Origin: Flagellimonas zhangzhouensis
Lineage (GTDB): Bacteria > Bacteroidota > Bacteroidia > Flavobacteriales > Flavobacteriaceae
DNA length: 64,000 nucleotides
Direction: 5' to 3'
Assembly: GCF_900102925.1 (NCBI RefSeq)
Contig: NZ_FNKI01000006.1
Location: forward strand, 45,855 to 109,854
The position numbers were made by a program, and so were the translations under genes. The notes under the pieces are model-generated. The model saw only the letters and a list, made by a program, of their open reading frames with translations. It was not told the DNA's origin and made no database searches. Positions within the stretch are counted from its first letter, which is position 1. Each line of letters opens with the position of its first letter. Of this stretch, positions 35,533 through 43,872 are shown one piece after another.

Positions 35533-37751
35533 TCTCAGGTTTTTCATTAAACATATACCTCAGGAAAGTTTTATTCCTCTTGTGCATTTTATGTTGCACC
35601 CAAGCAGTTATTGCCCAAAGTGATGAAAGTTCCACTTCCGAAGTGAAGGCCATTTTTGACCGTTTTTCCCAATATAGACATCAAAATAAGGTAGACAAAG
35701 CCATAGAGGCAATGGATGAGGCCACCAACATTGCTGAAAAAAATGAAGACACCAAATTATTGGTGGATACCTACCACCAATTAGCTAGATTATTTATTGA
35801 AGAAGGTGATATAGAAGGCGCTCTTGGTTATTATGCTCAATCTGGTCAATACCTAAAAGAAATGTCCTATCCCTATGCAGAGGCTTTCCAACTATACTTG
35901 GATGCTGCATTTCGATTTCAAGAAGGGAACAATTTCCAAGCGTTAAAATCACTTCAAGAGGCTAGGAAAATAAGCAACAACCGAAATTTAGGGAACAACA
36001 TTCTTTTGTTGGAGGCCTATATTTATACTAACATCACCAATTACGACGATGCCATTAAAAATCTGCATGCCTTAATTGTTAATGCAGACGATAAAGAACG
36101 AGCATTTTTGGCTACCAAAGCAAACTTGCAACTTTCACGCATAAGTGTAACCTTAAATGATTACGAAGAAGGTATAATTCATTCCAAAGCCGCTTTGGAA
36201 TTGGCATTAAAATATGGATTTGCCAAAGAAACCAAAATCGCATATGAGCAATTGTCCGAAATATATGCCGATCAAGAGAATTACAGTGAATCCTTGTTCT
36301 ATACCCAAAAACTGGGAAGTATTAAGGATTCCATTTTCAATCTAGAGAAATTGATGTTGGAGTCAAATATTGCGGACAAAACGCAGTTAGAGCACCTTCA
36401 ATCCGAAATGAACAAACTTCAAGCTCAAAATGAAGAATTGAGCGAATCGAAGAACCGTTCAGAGATTACCGCAATTCTAACCTCTGCATTCTTGACTATC
36501 ATTTCACTTTTGGCAGTTTCTTTATTTCGAAACAACCAAATCAAGCTAAAAACCAATGATCTGTTGTACACCAAAAACAAAGAATTGGAGTTGGCAAGGG
36601 ATGCGGCAGTTAGTGCCATGGAAGCCAAAACCAACTTTTTGTCCACTGTAACCCACGAACTGCGAACGCCGCTTTACGCCGTTACAGGATTAACACATTT
36701 ACTTTTGGAGGAAAATCCAGCCGACCACCAAAAGGAACACCTAAAATCGCTGAAATTTTCAGGAGAATACTTGCTCAACTTCATTAATGACATTCTCCAA
36801 ATCAATAAAATTGATGCAGATAAACTGGAGCCATTGAACATTGAGTTCAAATTGCACAAAGTACTTGAAGATGTAGTGGAATCGCTTCAACAAAACGCAC
36901 ACGAAAGACAGACCAAACTTGTTTTGGATTACGATTCAAAAATCCCGAATCAATTATTGGGCGACCCCATAAAACTATCCCAGATTTTCATGAACCTTGT
37001 AGGCAACGCCCTTAAGTTCACTAAAAATGGTAAAGTAGAGGTCATTGCAAAAATGTTGACCAAAGAGGACAATCAAGTAAAATTGTATTTTGAGGTTAGA
37101 GATAATGGTATCGGAATTTCCGAAGATCAACAGCTTTCAATTTTCGACAGTTTTGAACAAGGATCGGTACAAATCAACCGTGAATATGGAGGAACTGGAC
37201 TTGGTTTAACCATTGTAAAAAGCTTATTGGGATTGTTTGGTAGCACCATTCATTTAGAAAGTGAATTGGGACACGGTAGTTCATTCTTCTTTGAGTTGGA
37301 TTTGGAATATGAAACCAAAATCAGTGAAACTATCAATTTTGAGTTGGACGAAGGCGAATTCCAGTTTAAAGGACTTCATATTCTGATTGTAGAAGACAAC
37401 AAAATCAATCAGGTGATCACCAAAAAAATGTTGACCAAAAAGGAAATTACCTGCGACATTGCCAACAATGGTAACGAAGCCATTGATTTAGCCAAAGAAA
37501 ACCACTACGATGCCATTCTAATGGATATTCACATGCCAGGCATCAGCGGTGAAGAAGCTACTCGCCAAATTAGAAAGTTCAACCTAGAAATTCCAATTAT
37601 TGCGTTGACCGCTATTTCTTTGGACGACAGTTTGGATAGTTTCTACGAAGCTGGTTGTAATGATGTAGTTACCAAACCCTTTAAACCAGAGATATTTTAC
37701 CAAAAAATTGGAGAAAATATTTTCAGAAGCCGCATGCAAGGCTCAGTCTAA
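35529..37751 (+). CDS. TPR-containing hybrid sensor histidine kinase
   Basis: A 740-residue protein: signal peptide (about 1-29, ending TQAVIAQ), a periplasmic TPR-like helical region (about 40-270), coiled coil, a transmembrane helix (about 314-334), a HisKA domain with FLSTVTHELRTPL (His376), an HATPase domain (NLVGNALKF, DNGIGIS, GGTGLGLTIVKSL) and a C-terminal receiver with HILIVEDNKINQ, phospho-acceptor Asp666 in LMDIHMPG and VTKPFKP. The TTG start is chosen because it begins the signal peptide and overlaps the gap stop as TTGA. No DNA-binding output domain is attached; the final response partner is elsewhere. Confidence 0.88.
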   Translation: MISGFSLNIYLRKVLFLLCILCCTQAVIAQSDESSTSEVKAIFDRFSQYRHQNKVDKAIEAMDEATNIAEKNEDTKLLVDTYHQLARLFIEEGDIEGALGYYAQSGQYLKEMSYPYAEAFQLYLDAAFRFQEGNNFQALKSLQEARKISNNRNLGNNILLLEAYIYTNITNYDDAIKNLHALIVNADDKERAFLATKANLQLSRISVTLNDYEEGIIHSKAALELALKYGFAKETKIAYEQLSEIYADQENYSESLFYTQKLGSIKDSIFNLEKLMLESNIADKTQLEHLQSEMNKLQAQNEELSESKNRSEITAILTSAFLTIISLLAVSLFRNNQIKLKTNDLLYTKNKELELARDAAVSAMEAKTNFLSTVTHELRTPLYAVTGLTHLLLEENPADHQKEHLKSLKFSGEYLLNFINDILQINKIDADKLEPLNIEFKLHKVLEDVVESLQQNAHERQTKLVLDYDSKIPNQLLGDPIKLSQIFMNLVGNALKFTKNGKVEVIAKMLTKEDNQVKLYFEVRDNGIGISEDQQLSIFDSFEQGSVQINREYGGTGLGLTIVKSLLGLFGSTIHLESELGHGSSFFFELDLEYETKISETINFELDEGEFQFKGLHILIVEDNKINQVITKKMLTKKEITCDIANNGNEAIDLAKENHYDAILMDIHMPGISGEEATRQIRKFNLEIPIIALTAISLDDSLDSFYEAGCNDVVTKPFKPEIFYQKIGENIFRSRMQGSV

Positions 37752-38743
37752 AAAATCTGCTTAAGCGATTCTTCTAAAGCTGCAGTATCGGTAGCATTAA
37801 ATTGATGTGCCACTTCCAAATAAAATACCCCATCAACCCTACCCTCTAAACGAACAAAATCTTTTTCTGTGGTAAGTATTTGATCAAACCCACTAAATGT
37901 CCCTATTTCTTCATCTGTAAAATGATGATGGTCTCCAAACTCAAAATGTTCAAATTCCAATCCCATTGCACTTAAATATTGAACCAAAGGTTCAGGAGAA
38001 GCAATTCCCGTGACCAAAGCAAAAGATTTGTTTATTAATTCAGATAGTGGTTTGTTCTGATTTCCATCAGAAACAAAATCTGCATAGGCCAGACTGGCAA
38101 ACAATACTTTTTGATTTGATTCGGGCTTAAGTTTGATGGCAATATTCTTTTTTTCCGCTTCAGATATAGACGCTGGACATTTGGTCACAACAATTACATC
38201 CGCTCGTTTTGATGCCACTTTCGCATCCCGCAAATCACCAGTGGGCAAATACCAATCATTCACATATAATTTGGAATAGGCTGTGAGCAAAATCGTCTTG
38301 GTTGGCTTCACCCATCGATGCTGCATGGCATCATCCAAAACAATCACTTCAGGTTTTACCCCATTTTCCAATTGAGCAATACCATTTGGTCTATCCCCAT
38401 CAACAGCGATGGCCACATCAGGAAACTTTTTATGAATTTGGAAGGGTTCATCGCCCAAATCCAATACCGAACTACCTTCATTGGCCAATACAAATCCTTT
38501 GGATTGTCGTTTATATCCCCTACTCAAAACAGCAACTTTTTTATCCTTCAACATGCGCAGTAGAAATTCGGTCATCGGGGTTTTACCTGTTCCCCCCACA
38601 CTAATATTCCCCACGCAAATGGTTGGAGTAGAAAATGATTTGGATTTGAAAACACCTATATCGAACAAAAAATTCCTCACATACACCACCAAGGCATAAA
38701 TCAAGGAAATCGGAAAGGCTATTTTGCGAAGCACTTGAAGCAT
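37748..38743 (-). CDS. lpxK: Tetraacyldisaccharide 4'-kinase
   Basis: A 331-residue inner-membrane kinase that phosphorylates the lipid A disaccharide at the 4' position. It has an N-terminal membrane helix (FPISLIYALVVYVRNFLF), the P-loop GNISVGGTGKTP (45-56), VLSRGYKRQSKG, and VILDD-like VIVLDDAMQHR. The open frame continues upstream to 38986, but that part overlaps the divergent Nif3 gene and is not LpxK-like; MLQVLRKIAFP is the natural start. It overlaps the convergent kinase gene by four bases. Confidence 0.94.
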   Translation of the reverse strand: MLQVLRKIAFPISLIYALVVYVRNFLFDIGVFKSKSFSTPTICVGNISVGGTGKTPMTEFLLRMLKDKKVAVLSRGYKRQSKGFVLANEGSSVLDLGDEPFQIHKKFPDVAIAVDGDRPNGIAQLENGVKPEVIVLDDAMQHRWVKPTKTILLTAYSKLYVNDWYLPTGDLRDAKVASKRADVIVVTKCPASISEAEKKNIAIKLKPESNQKVLFASLAYADFVSDGNQNKPLSELINKSFALVTGIASPEPLVQYLSAMGLEFEHFEFGDHHHFTDEEIGTFSGFDQILTTEKDFVRLEGRVDGVFYLEVAHQFNATDTAALEESLKQIF

Positions 38744-38791
38744 TGAACGAAAATATAATATTTTATCTTTAGCGGACTTAACAAAAATAAA

Positions 38792-39886
38792 ATGACCGTT
38801 AACGACATCACAAAAGTACTGGAAGAATTGGCGCCTTTGGCCCATGCAGAAGATTTTGACAATGTAGGACTCTTGGTGGGCAACCCAAATATGGAAGTAA
38901 ACGGTGTTCTGGTCACTCTGGATACGTTGGAAAATGTTGTGGACGAAGCCATTGAAAAAAACTGCAACCTCATAGTCAGCTTTCATCCTATTATTTTTAA
39001 AGGTTTAAAGAAACTAACGGGCAGCAATTATGTGGAACGTGTTGTCATCAAGGCCATTGCAAACAACATTGCTATCTATAGCATGCATACCGCCTTGGAT
39101 AACAGTAAAATGGGGGTAAATGCGAAAATTTGTGAGGTTTTAGGACTGGAAAACCCTCAAATCCTAATTCCAAAATCCAGTACCATAAAAAAACTGACCA
39201 CATATGCTCCACTAGCTGAGGTGGACAAGATAAAAGAGGCTCTTTTTAATGCAGGAGCAGGAGAAATTGGAAAGTACAGCCATTGCAGCTATAGTTTAGA
39301 GGGTGTTGGAAGTTTTAAACCTGAAAATGGTGCCAACCCAGCAGTTGGAAATGTTGGGGAAGTTCATTTTGAAAAAGAGACCCAAATCAATGTGATTTTA
39401 TCATTTGAAAAAGAAAAGCAAGTGTTGAAAGCCCTTTTGGAAGCACATCCTTACGAAGAAGTAGCCTATGAGATTTTCACTATCGAAAACACCAATCAAG
39501 ATATTGGTATGGGGATGATTGGGAACTTACCTTCCGAAATGGATGAAATTGACTTTTTGCTTTTGGTAAAAAAACGGATGAATGCCAGTGTAGTTCGACA
39601 TTCCAAATTATTGGGCAAAAAAGTAAAAAAGGTAGCTGTTTTAGGCGGGAGTGGCGCTTTTGCCATAGGCGCTGCCATGAAAGCTGGAGCAGATGTTTTT
39701 GTGACTTCTGACATTAAATACCACGAATTTTACCAAGCCGAAAACCAAATGGTAATTGCCGATATTGGGCACTTTGAAACTGAGCAGTTTACAAAAGATT
39801 TATTGGTTGATTATCTTACGAAAAAAATTCCTAATTTTGCAGTCCGTTTATCGGAGAGTATAACGAATCCCATCAAGTATTTATAA
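38792..39886 (+). CDS. Nif3-like dinuclear metal centre protein
   Basis: A 364-residue protein of the YbgI/Nif3 family: HAEDFDNVGLLVG at the N terminus, the metal-binding IVSFHPIIFKG and MHTALDN, and C-terminal DIGHFETEQF. A central YqfO/CutA-like insert (about 130-235) makes it the long form. In some bacteria members act as GTP cyclohydrolase-like hydrolases, but the general role is unsettled. It precedes the CdsZ-like gene by five bases; this nif3-zinc-ribbon pair is widely conserved. Confidence 0.92.
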   Translation: MTVNDITKVLEELAPLAHAEDFDNVGLLVGNPNMEVNGVLVTLDTLENVVDEAIEKNCNLIVSFHPIIFKGLKKLTGSNYVERVVIKAIANNIAIYSMHTALDNSKMGVNAKICEVLGLENPQILIPKSSTIKKLTTYAPLAEVDKIKEALFNAGAGEIGKYSHCSYSLEGVGSFKPENGANPAVGNVGEVHFEKETQINVILSFEKEKQVLKALLEAHPYEEVAYEIFTIENTNQDIGMGMIGNLPSEMDEIDFLLLVKKRMNASVVRHSKLLGKKVKKVAVLGGSGAFAIGAAMKAGADVFVTSDIKYHEFYQAENQMVIADIGHFETEQFTKDLLVDYLTKKIPNFAVRLSESITNPIKYL

Positions 39887-39891
39887 CATAT

Positions 39892-40671
39892 ATGGCGAAC
39901 AAGAAAGAAAGCACTGTAGAAGAAAAGTTGAGAGCATTGTACGATCTACAACTAATCGATTCCAGGGTAGATGAAATCCGCAACGTTAGAGGCGAATTGC
40001 CTTTGGAAGTACAGGACTTGGAAGATGAGGTTCTTGGTCTTAAGACTAGAATCGATAAATTAAAAACAGATGTTGAGACTGTCAACTTCGAAATTTCTGC
40101 CAAGAAAAACCTAATCGACGAATCCAAAGCACTCATTAAAAAATATAGTGAGCAGCAAAAAAATGTAAGGAACAGTCGTGAATTCAACTCATTGACCAAG
40201 GAAGTTGAGTTCCAAGAATTGGAAATCCAGTTGGCCGAAAAGAACATTAAAGAGTTTAAGGCTCAAATCGAGCAGAAAAAAGAAGTGATCTCCCAGACCA
40301 AAGAAAAATTGTCTGAGCGTGAAGGTCACCTTAAACACAAAAAAGGGGAATTGGATGCCATCTTGGCCGAAACTGAAAAAGAAGAAAAAGCTCTTTTGAA
40401 AAAATCTGAGGAATACGAAGATCAAATCGAAGAGCGCTTGATCAAGGCGTACAAAAGAATCCGTCACAATGTGAAAAACGGTTTGGCTGTTGTTCCTGTT
40501 GAGCGTGGTGCTTCTGGAGGTTCTTTCTTTACTATTCCACCACAGGTTCAGGTAGAGATTGCTTCCCGCAAAAAAATCATCACCGATGAGCACAGTGGAC
40601 GAATCTTGGTTGATCCACTATTGGCCGAAGAAGAACAAGATAAAATGGAAAAACTTTTTTCTAAGCTTTAA
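39892..40671 (+). CDS. CdsZ-type coiled-coil protein with degenerate zinc ribbon
   Basis: A 259-residue protein with a long coiled coil (about 5-180) and a C-terminal domain that aligns with the C4-type zinc ribbon family (CGGC...TIPPQ...CxxCGRIL). Here the four cysteine positions read S, S and D/S (GASGGSFFTIPPQ, then TDEHSGRILVDP), so the chain has no zinc-binding cysteine there while the fold sequence is kept. Homologues pair with nif3; related proteins bind RNA polymerase, SecA or DNA-like partners in other phyla. Function here is unknown. A strong terminator follows. Confidence 0.87.
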   Translation: MANKKESTVEEKLRALYDLQLIDSRVDEIRNVRGELPLEVQDLEDEVLGLKTRIDKLKTDVETVNFEISAKKNLIDESKALIKKYSEQQKNVRNSREFNSLTKEVEFQELEIQLAEKNIKEFKAQIEQKKEVISQTKEKLSEREGHLKHKKGELDAILAETEKEEKALLKKSEEYEDQIEERLIKAYKRIRHNVKNGLAVVPVERGASGGSFFTIPPQVQVEIASRKKIITDEHSGRILVDPLLAEEEQDKMEKLFSKL

Positions 40672-40687
40672 TTCCATTTGATAGATA

Positions 40688-40717
40688 TAAAAAAGCCACC
40701 TTTTAGGTGGCTTTTTT
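40688..40717. terminator. Intrinsic terminator
   Basis: AGCCACCT (40694-40701) pairs with AGGTGGCT (40705-40712) across a three-base loop, with an A-run before and T6 after. It ends the nif3-CdsZ unit and could also act on the minus strand. Confidence 0.9.
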
Positions 40718-40737
40718 GCTTTTATACTTTGTCATTT

Positions 40738-40858
40738 CGAAAGGAGTCTACCGATTGAGAAATCTAAAAACATTACTGGTCACTGATTGCAGTCGAAGTG
40801 ACGTTATTGAAAATAATTCCCATAAAAGGTAGGTCGCTTCGACTCCGCTCAGCGACCT
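40738..40858. repeat. Mirrored intergenic hairpin repeats
   Basis: Two hairpins with 12-base loops: GTCACT/AGTGAC (40779-40784, 40797-40802) and AGGTCGCT/AGCGACCT (40831-40838, 40851-40858). The second, read on the minus strand, aligns with the first (GGTC-CTGA...AGTCGAAG-GAC), with A-T pairs exchanged for G-C pairs on both sides of the stem. To the left, ATTTCGA... and ...GAGAAATCT are a further inverted pair. The remaining bases up to kmo show nothing. Confidence 0.75.
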
Positions 40859-40955
40859 TTTAAAATTCTATATTTCGAGATAATTGGTAAAAATTTGTGT
40901 CAAACAATTTAAGGACTCACTTTCTCAATAGTTGAGATTGATCGACATGACATAT

Positions 40956-42305
40956 TTATTGATCGCCCAATAATCCAAGAATCATTTCCTCAACTTCCTT
41001 GGAGTCCCACTTATCCTCAATGTTTGGTGTTTGCATCACTTTTTGCATGATAGCTTCCTGCTGGTCACCAATGGCCAAAGCATCTGCATACGGTTTATCA
41101 GAAAAAGTAACACGACTATAAACGGGCACCCATTTCTCTGGATGGGTCGATGCAAAATGCTTTTCAATTTTCTTTTGGAGCAAAAACTTTGGATCAGCTG
41201 TTTTACTGCTCATTTCTACAAAGTTTCGATAACTCAATTCCGCAATCGCATCTGCATTGGGTTTTCTTACTTTTTGGTAGGTATCAAAAATGGCATCCCA
41301 ATCGTCTCCATATTTATCCATGAGCTGGTCAAGCACAAAAATATCTTCAAACCCTGCATTCATACCTTGGCCATAAAAAGGTACAATCGCATGGGCAGAA
41401 TCGCCTACCAATGCCACTTTGTTCCAATACGTCCAAGGGTAACACTTCATAGTTACCATTGCACTGGTTGGGTGGTTGAAGAAATCTTTTGTCAGATCTT
41501 CAATTTCCATTCGAACGTTGGGAAAATACTCTTTAAAAAAGTCCTTGGCCTCTTGTTCTGTCTTGATGCTCTCAAAAGACACTTTGCCTTCAAAAGGTAA
41601 AAAGAGTGTACATGTAAAACTCCCGTCAATATTTGGCATGGCAATAAGCATAAACTCACCCCTGGGCCAAATATGAAATGAATTTTTATCCAATTTATGG
41701 GTACCGTCAGCATTGGCAGGAATGGTCAACTCCTTATATCCTACATCGATAAAATTCTGGGAATAATTAAAACGACTACGGCGCTGCATTTTATGACGAA
41801 CCCTAGAAAAAGCACCGTCACATCCAAATATAACATCGAACTGATATTCTTGCCATTCTCCTTTTTCAGATTCACCTGTGTAAATTTTGGCGCCAGGTAA
41901 ATCAACATCCCAAACCTTCTCATTGAATTTGAAAACAGTTCCAGCCTCTTCGGCCAAATCAATCATTCTTTTATTCAAGATTCCGCGAGAAATGGACCAA
42001 ATCGCCTCGCCTTCCTTTCCATATTTTTGATAGTAAACAGGTTTATCATTCACGTGCATGGCACGTTTATCCAACGGAATGGCTATTTGCTTGATAGGGT
42101 CTTCTAAACCCACCTTGCGCAAAGCCGTCCATCCCCTATTACTCATCGCCAAATTGATGGAACGTCCAGAAAACTTTATGGTCCTAATATCAGGCCTCCT
42201 ATCAAAAACGGTTACGCTGTGGCCTTTTTTACGAAGATAAATTGCTAAAAGCGATCCCACCAATCCAGAACCGATGATGGCTATATTTTTTGAAGTCTGT
42301 GCCAT
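40956..42305 (-). CDS. kmo: Kynurenine 3-monooxygenase
   Basis: A 449-residue flavoprotein hydroxylase: IAIIGSGLVGSLLAIYLRKKG (FAD-binding, residues 8-28), the family Arg/Asn region KFSGRSINLAMSNRGW, DVIFGCDGAFSRVRHKM, and ALVGDSAHAIVPFYGQGMNAGFED. These match kynurenine 3-monooxygenase, which makes 3-hydroxykynurenine in tryptophan breakdown and NAD synthesis. Kynureninase lies 12 kb away in this window. The C terminus is probably membrane-associated only in eukaryotes. MAQTSKN is taken as start in place of the ATG two codons upstream. Confidence 0.93.
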   Translation of the reverse strand: MAQTSKNIAIIGSGLVGSLLAIYLRKKGHSVTVFDRRPDIRTIKFSGRSINLAMSNRGWTALRKVGLEDPIKQIAIPLDKRAMHVNDKPVYYQKYGKEGEAIWSISRGILNKRMIDLAEEAGTVFKFNEKVWDVDLPGAKIYTGESEKGEWQEYQFDVIFGCDGAFSRVRHKMQRRSRFNYSQNFIDVGYKELTIPANADGTHKLDKNSFHIWPRGEFMLIAMPNIDGSFTCTLFLPFEGKVSFESIKTEQEAKDFFKEYFPNVRMEIEDLTKDFFNHPTSAMVTMKCYPWTYWNKVALVGDSAHAIVPFYGQGMNAGFEDIFVLDQLMDKYGDDWDAIFDTYQKVRKPNADAIAELSYRNFVEMSSKTADPKFLLQKKIEKHFASTHPEKWVPVYSRVTFSDKPYADALAIGDQQEAIMQKVMQTPNIEDKWDSKEVEEMILGLLGDQ

Positions 42306-42430
42306 ATGCACCCTTACGGGCCTATTTTAATTGAATGTAAAAATACGGATTTTGACTGTCTATCTGATTCCAATACCATCTTAGAATTATTTTGTTTAAT
42401 TATTTTGTATTTTTATTAAACAACATTAAG

Positions 42431-42565
42431 ATGCCCCATAAAAAGGAAATGCTCCCTATTAAAACATGTTTGGTTTGCCAAAAACCTATGGTTTGGCGTA
42501 AAAAATGGGCTAAAAACTGGGATGAAGTAAAATACTGTAGTGAACGCTGCAGAAGAAACAAATAA
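42431..42565 (+). CDS. DUF2256 small zinc-finger-like protein
   Basis: A 44-residue protein, MPHKKEMLPIKTCLVCQKPM, then VWRKKWAKNWDEVKYC and SERCRRNK. It has CxxC and CxxxC motifs that could hold one zinc. This is the DUF2256 family, which I know almost always next to cryptochrome/photolyase genes. Its stop lies five bases before the Cry-DASH ATG. The function is unknown; the context suggests a light-repair partner. Confidence 0.9.
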   Translation: MPHKKEMLPIKTCLVCQKPMVWRKKWAKNWDEVKYCSERCRRNK

Positions 42566-42569
42566 TACT

Positions 42570-43868
42570 ATGGCCACCCATTTAGTTTGGTTTGGAAATA
42601 ATTTACGCGTAAAAGACAATCAAATTTTACGAGAAGCATGTAAAGCAGAAAGGGTAATTGCCGTTTACTTTTTTGACCCAAGACATTTTGAAAAAAATGA
42701 CTTCGGATTTAAAAAAACCGAGCGATTTAGAGCCAAATTTCTGATTGAAAGTGTGTTGGCTTTAAAAGAGAACTTGGCCAACCTCAACATCTCATTATTG
42801 ACCTTTACTGCAAAACCAGAGGACAAAATCCCCGAACTAATTGAAACGTTCCATATAGACGGTGTCTTTTATCAAGAAGAATGGACCTCGGAAGAAATGA
42901 CAGTAATAAATGAGGTAAAAGCTCGAGCTCCCAAAGCATGTTCCTTTGTTTCCTTTTTCGACCAATTTTTATTTCATCCAGAAGATATTCCTTACACTTC
43001 ATTTACAGATATACCGAATGTATTCACAACATTTAGAAAAAAGTGTGAAGCGAAAGTACAAGTTCGACCTATAATTTCGATTCCAGCGCCTAAAGCAAAA
43101 CAGAATTTGGTTGATGACCCTACCTCTCTTCCCAGTTTGAAAGATTTAGGTTTGAAAGAGTTCTCTCCAGATTATAGATCTGCTTTTCCTTTTCATGGAG
43201 GGGAGTCAGCAGCAGAAAAACGGATTCAGGAATACTTTTGGGAAACCGAGCAACTAGTTTTTTACAAACGAACCAGAAATGGATTGGTGGGCAAAGATTA
43301 CAGTTCCAAACTTTCTGCATGGTTGGCCAACGGTTCTATTTCTGCTCGCACCATTTATTGGGAGGTAAAACAATTTGAGAAAGAAGTCACCAAAAACCAA
43401 GATACCTATTGGCTAATTTTTGAACTGATCTGGCGAGATTATTTTAAATATGTTTCTCTGAAATTTGGAAACCAAATTTTTCAATTGGGCGGTATTTTGA
43501 ATCGCGAATACAAATGGAAAACCGACAATGCTAAAACTCTGGAATGGATCCATGGGAATACTCCTGATGACTTTGTGAACGCCAATATGCTCGAACTAAA
43601 ACATACAGGGTGGATGAGCAATAGAGGGCGACAAAATGTGGCCAGTTATTGGAGTAAGTATTTACAGCAAGATTGGAGGATTGGTGCCTCCTATTTTGAA
43701 TCTATGCTAATGGATTACGATGTGCACAGCAATTGGGGCAACTGGATGTACAACAGTGGTGTTGGCAACGACCCCAGAAACAGAACCTTCAATACTCAAA
43801 GACAAGCCAACATGTACGATCCAAACAAGAGATTCCAGAAAATTTGGCTACAACCTACTTTATTCTAA
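42570..43868 (+). CDS. Cryptochrome DASH
   Basis: A 432-residue flavoprotein of the photolyase/cryptochrome family: LVWFGNNLRVKDN at the N terminus (antenna domain), YKRTRNGLVGKDYSSKLSAWLANGSIS, WRDYFKYVSLKFGNQIF, RGRQNVASYW and DVHSNWGNWMYNSGVGNDPR, the FAD-binding DASH signature. It probably repairs CPDs in single-stranded DNA and may sense blue light. The open frame extends to 42540 through the DUF2256 gene; MATHLVWFGNN is the natural start. It lies between DUF2256 and a second photolyase gene. Confidence 0.93.
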   Translation: MATHLVWFGNNLRVKDNQILREACKAERVIAVYFFDPRHFEKNDFGFKKTERFRAKFLIESVLALKENLANLNISLLTFTAKPEDKIPELIETFHIDGVFYQEEWTSEEMTVINEVKARAPKACSFVSFFDQFLFHPEDIPYTSFTDIPNVFTTFRKKCEAKVQVRPIISIPAPKAKQNLVDDPTSLPSLKDLGLKEFSPDYRSAFPFHGGESAAEKRIQEYFWETEQLVFYKRTRNGLVGKDYSSKLSAWLANGSISARTIYWEVKQFEKEVTKNQDTYWLIFELIWRDYFKYVSLKFGNQIFQLGGILNREYKWKTDNAKTLEWIHGNTPDDFVNANMLELKHTGWMSNRGRQNVASYWSKYLQQDWRIGASYFESMLMDYDVHSNWGNWMYNSGVGNDPRNRTFNTQRQANMYDPNKRFQKIWLQPTLF

Positions 43869-43872
43869 TCAC

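Noticed and set aside
41031..41600. 189-residue plus-strand frame
   Set aside because: It lies wholly antisense to kmo, which has complete family motifs.
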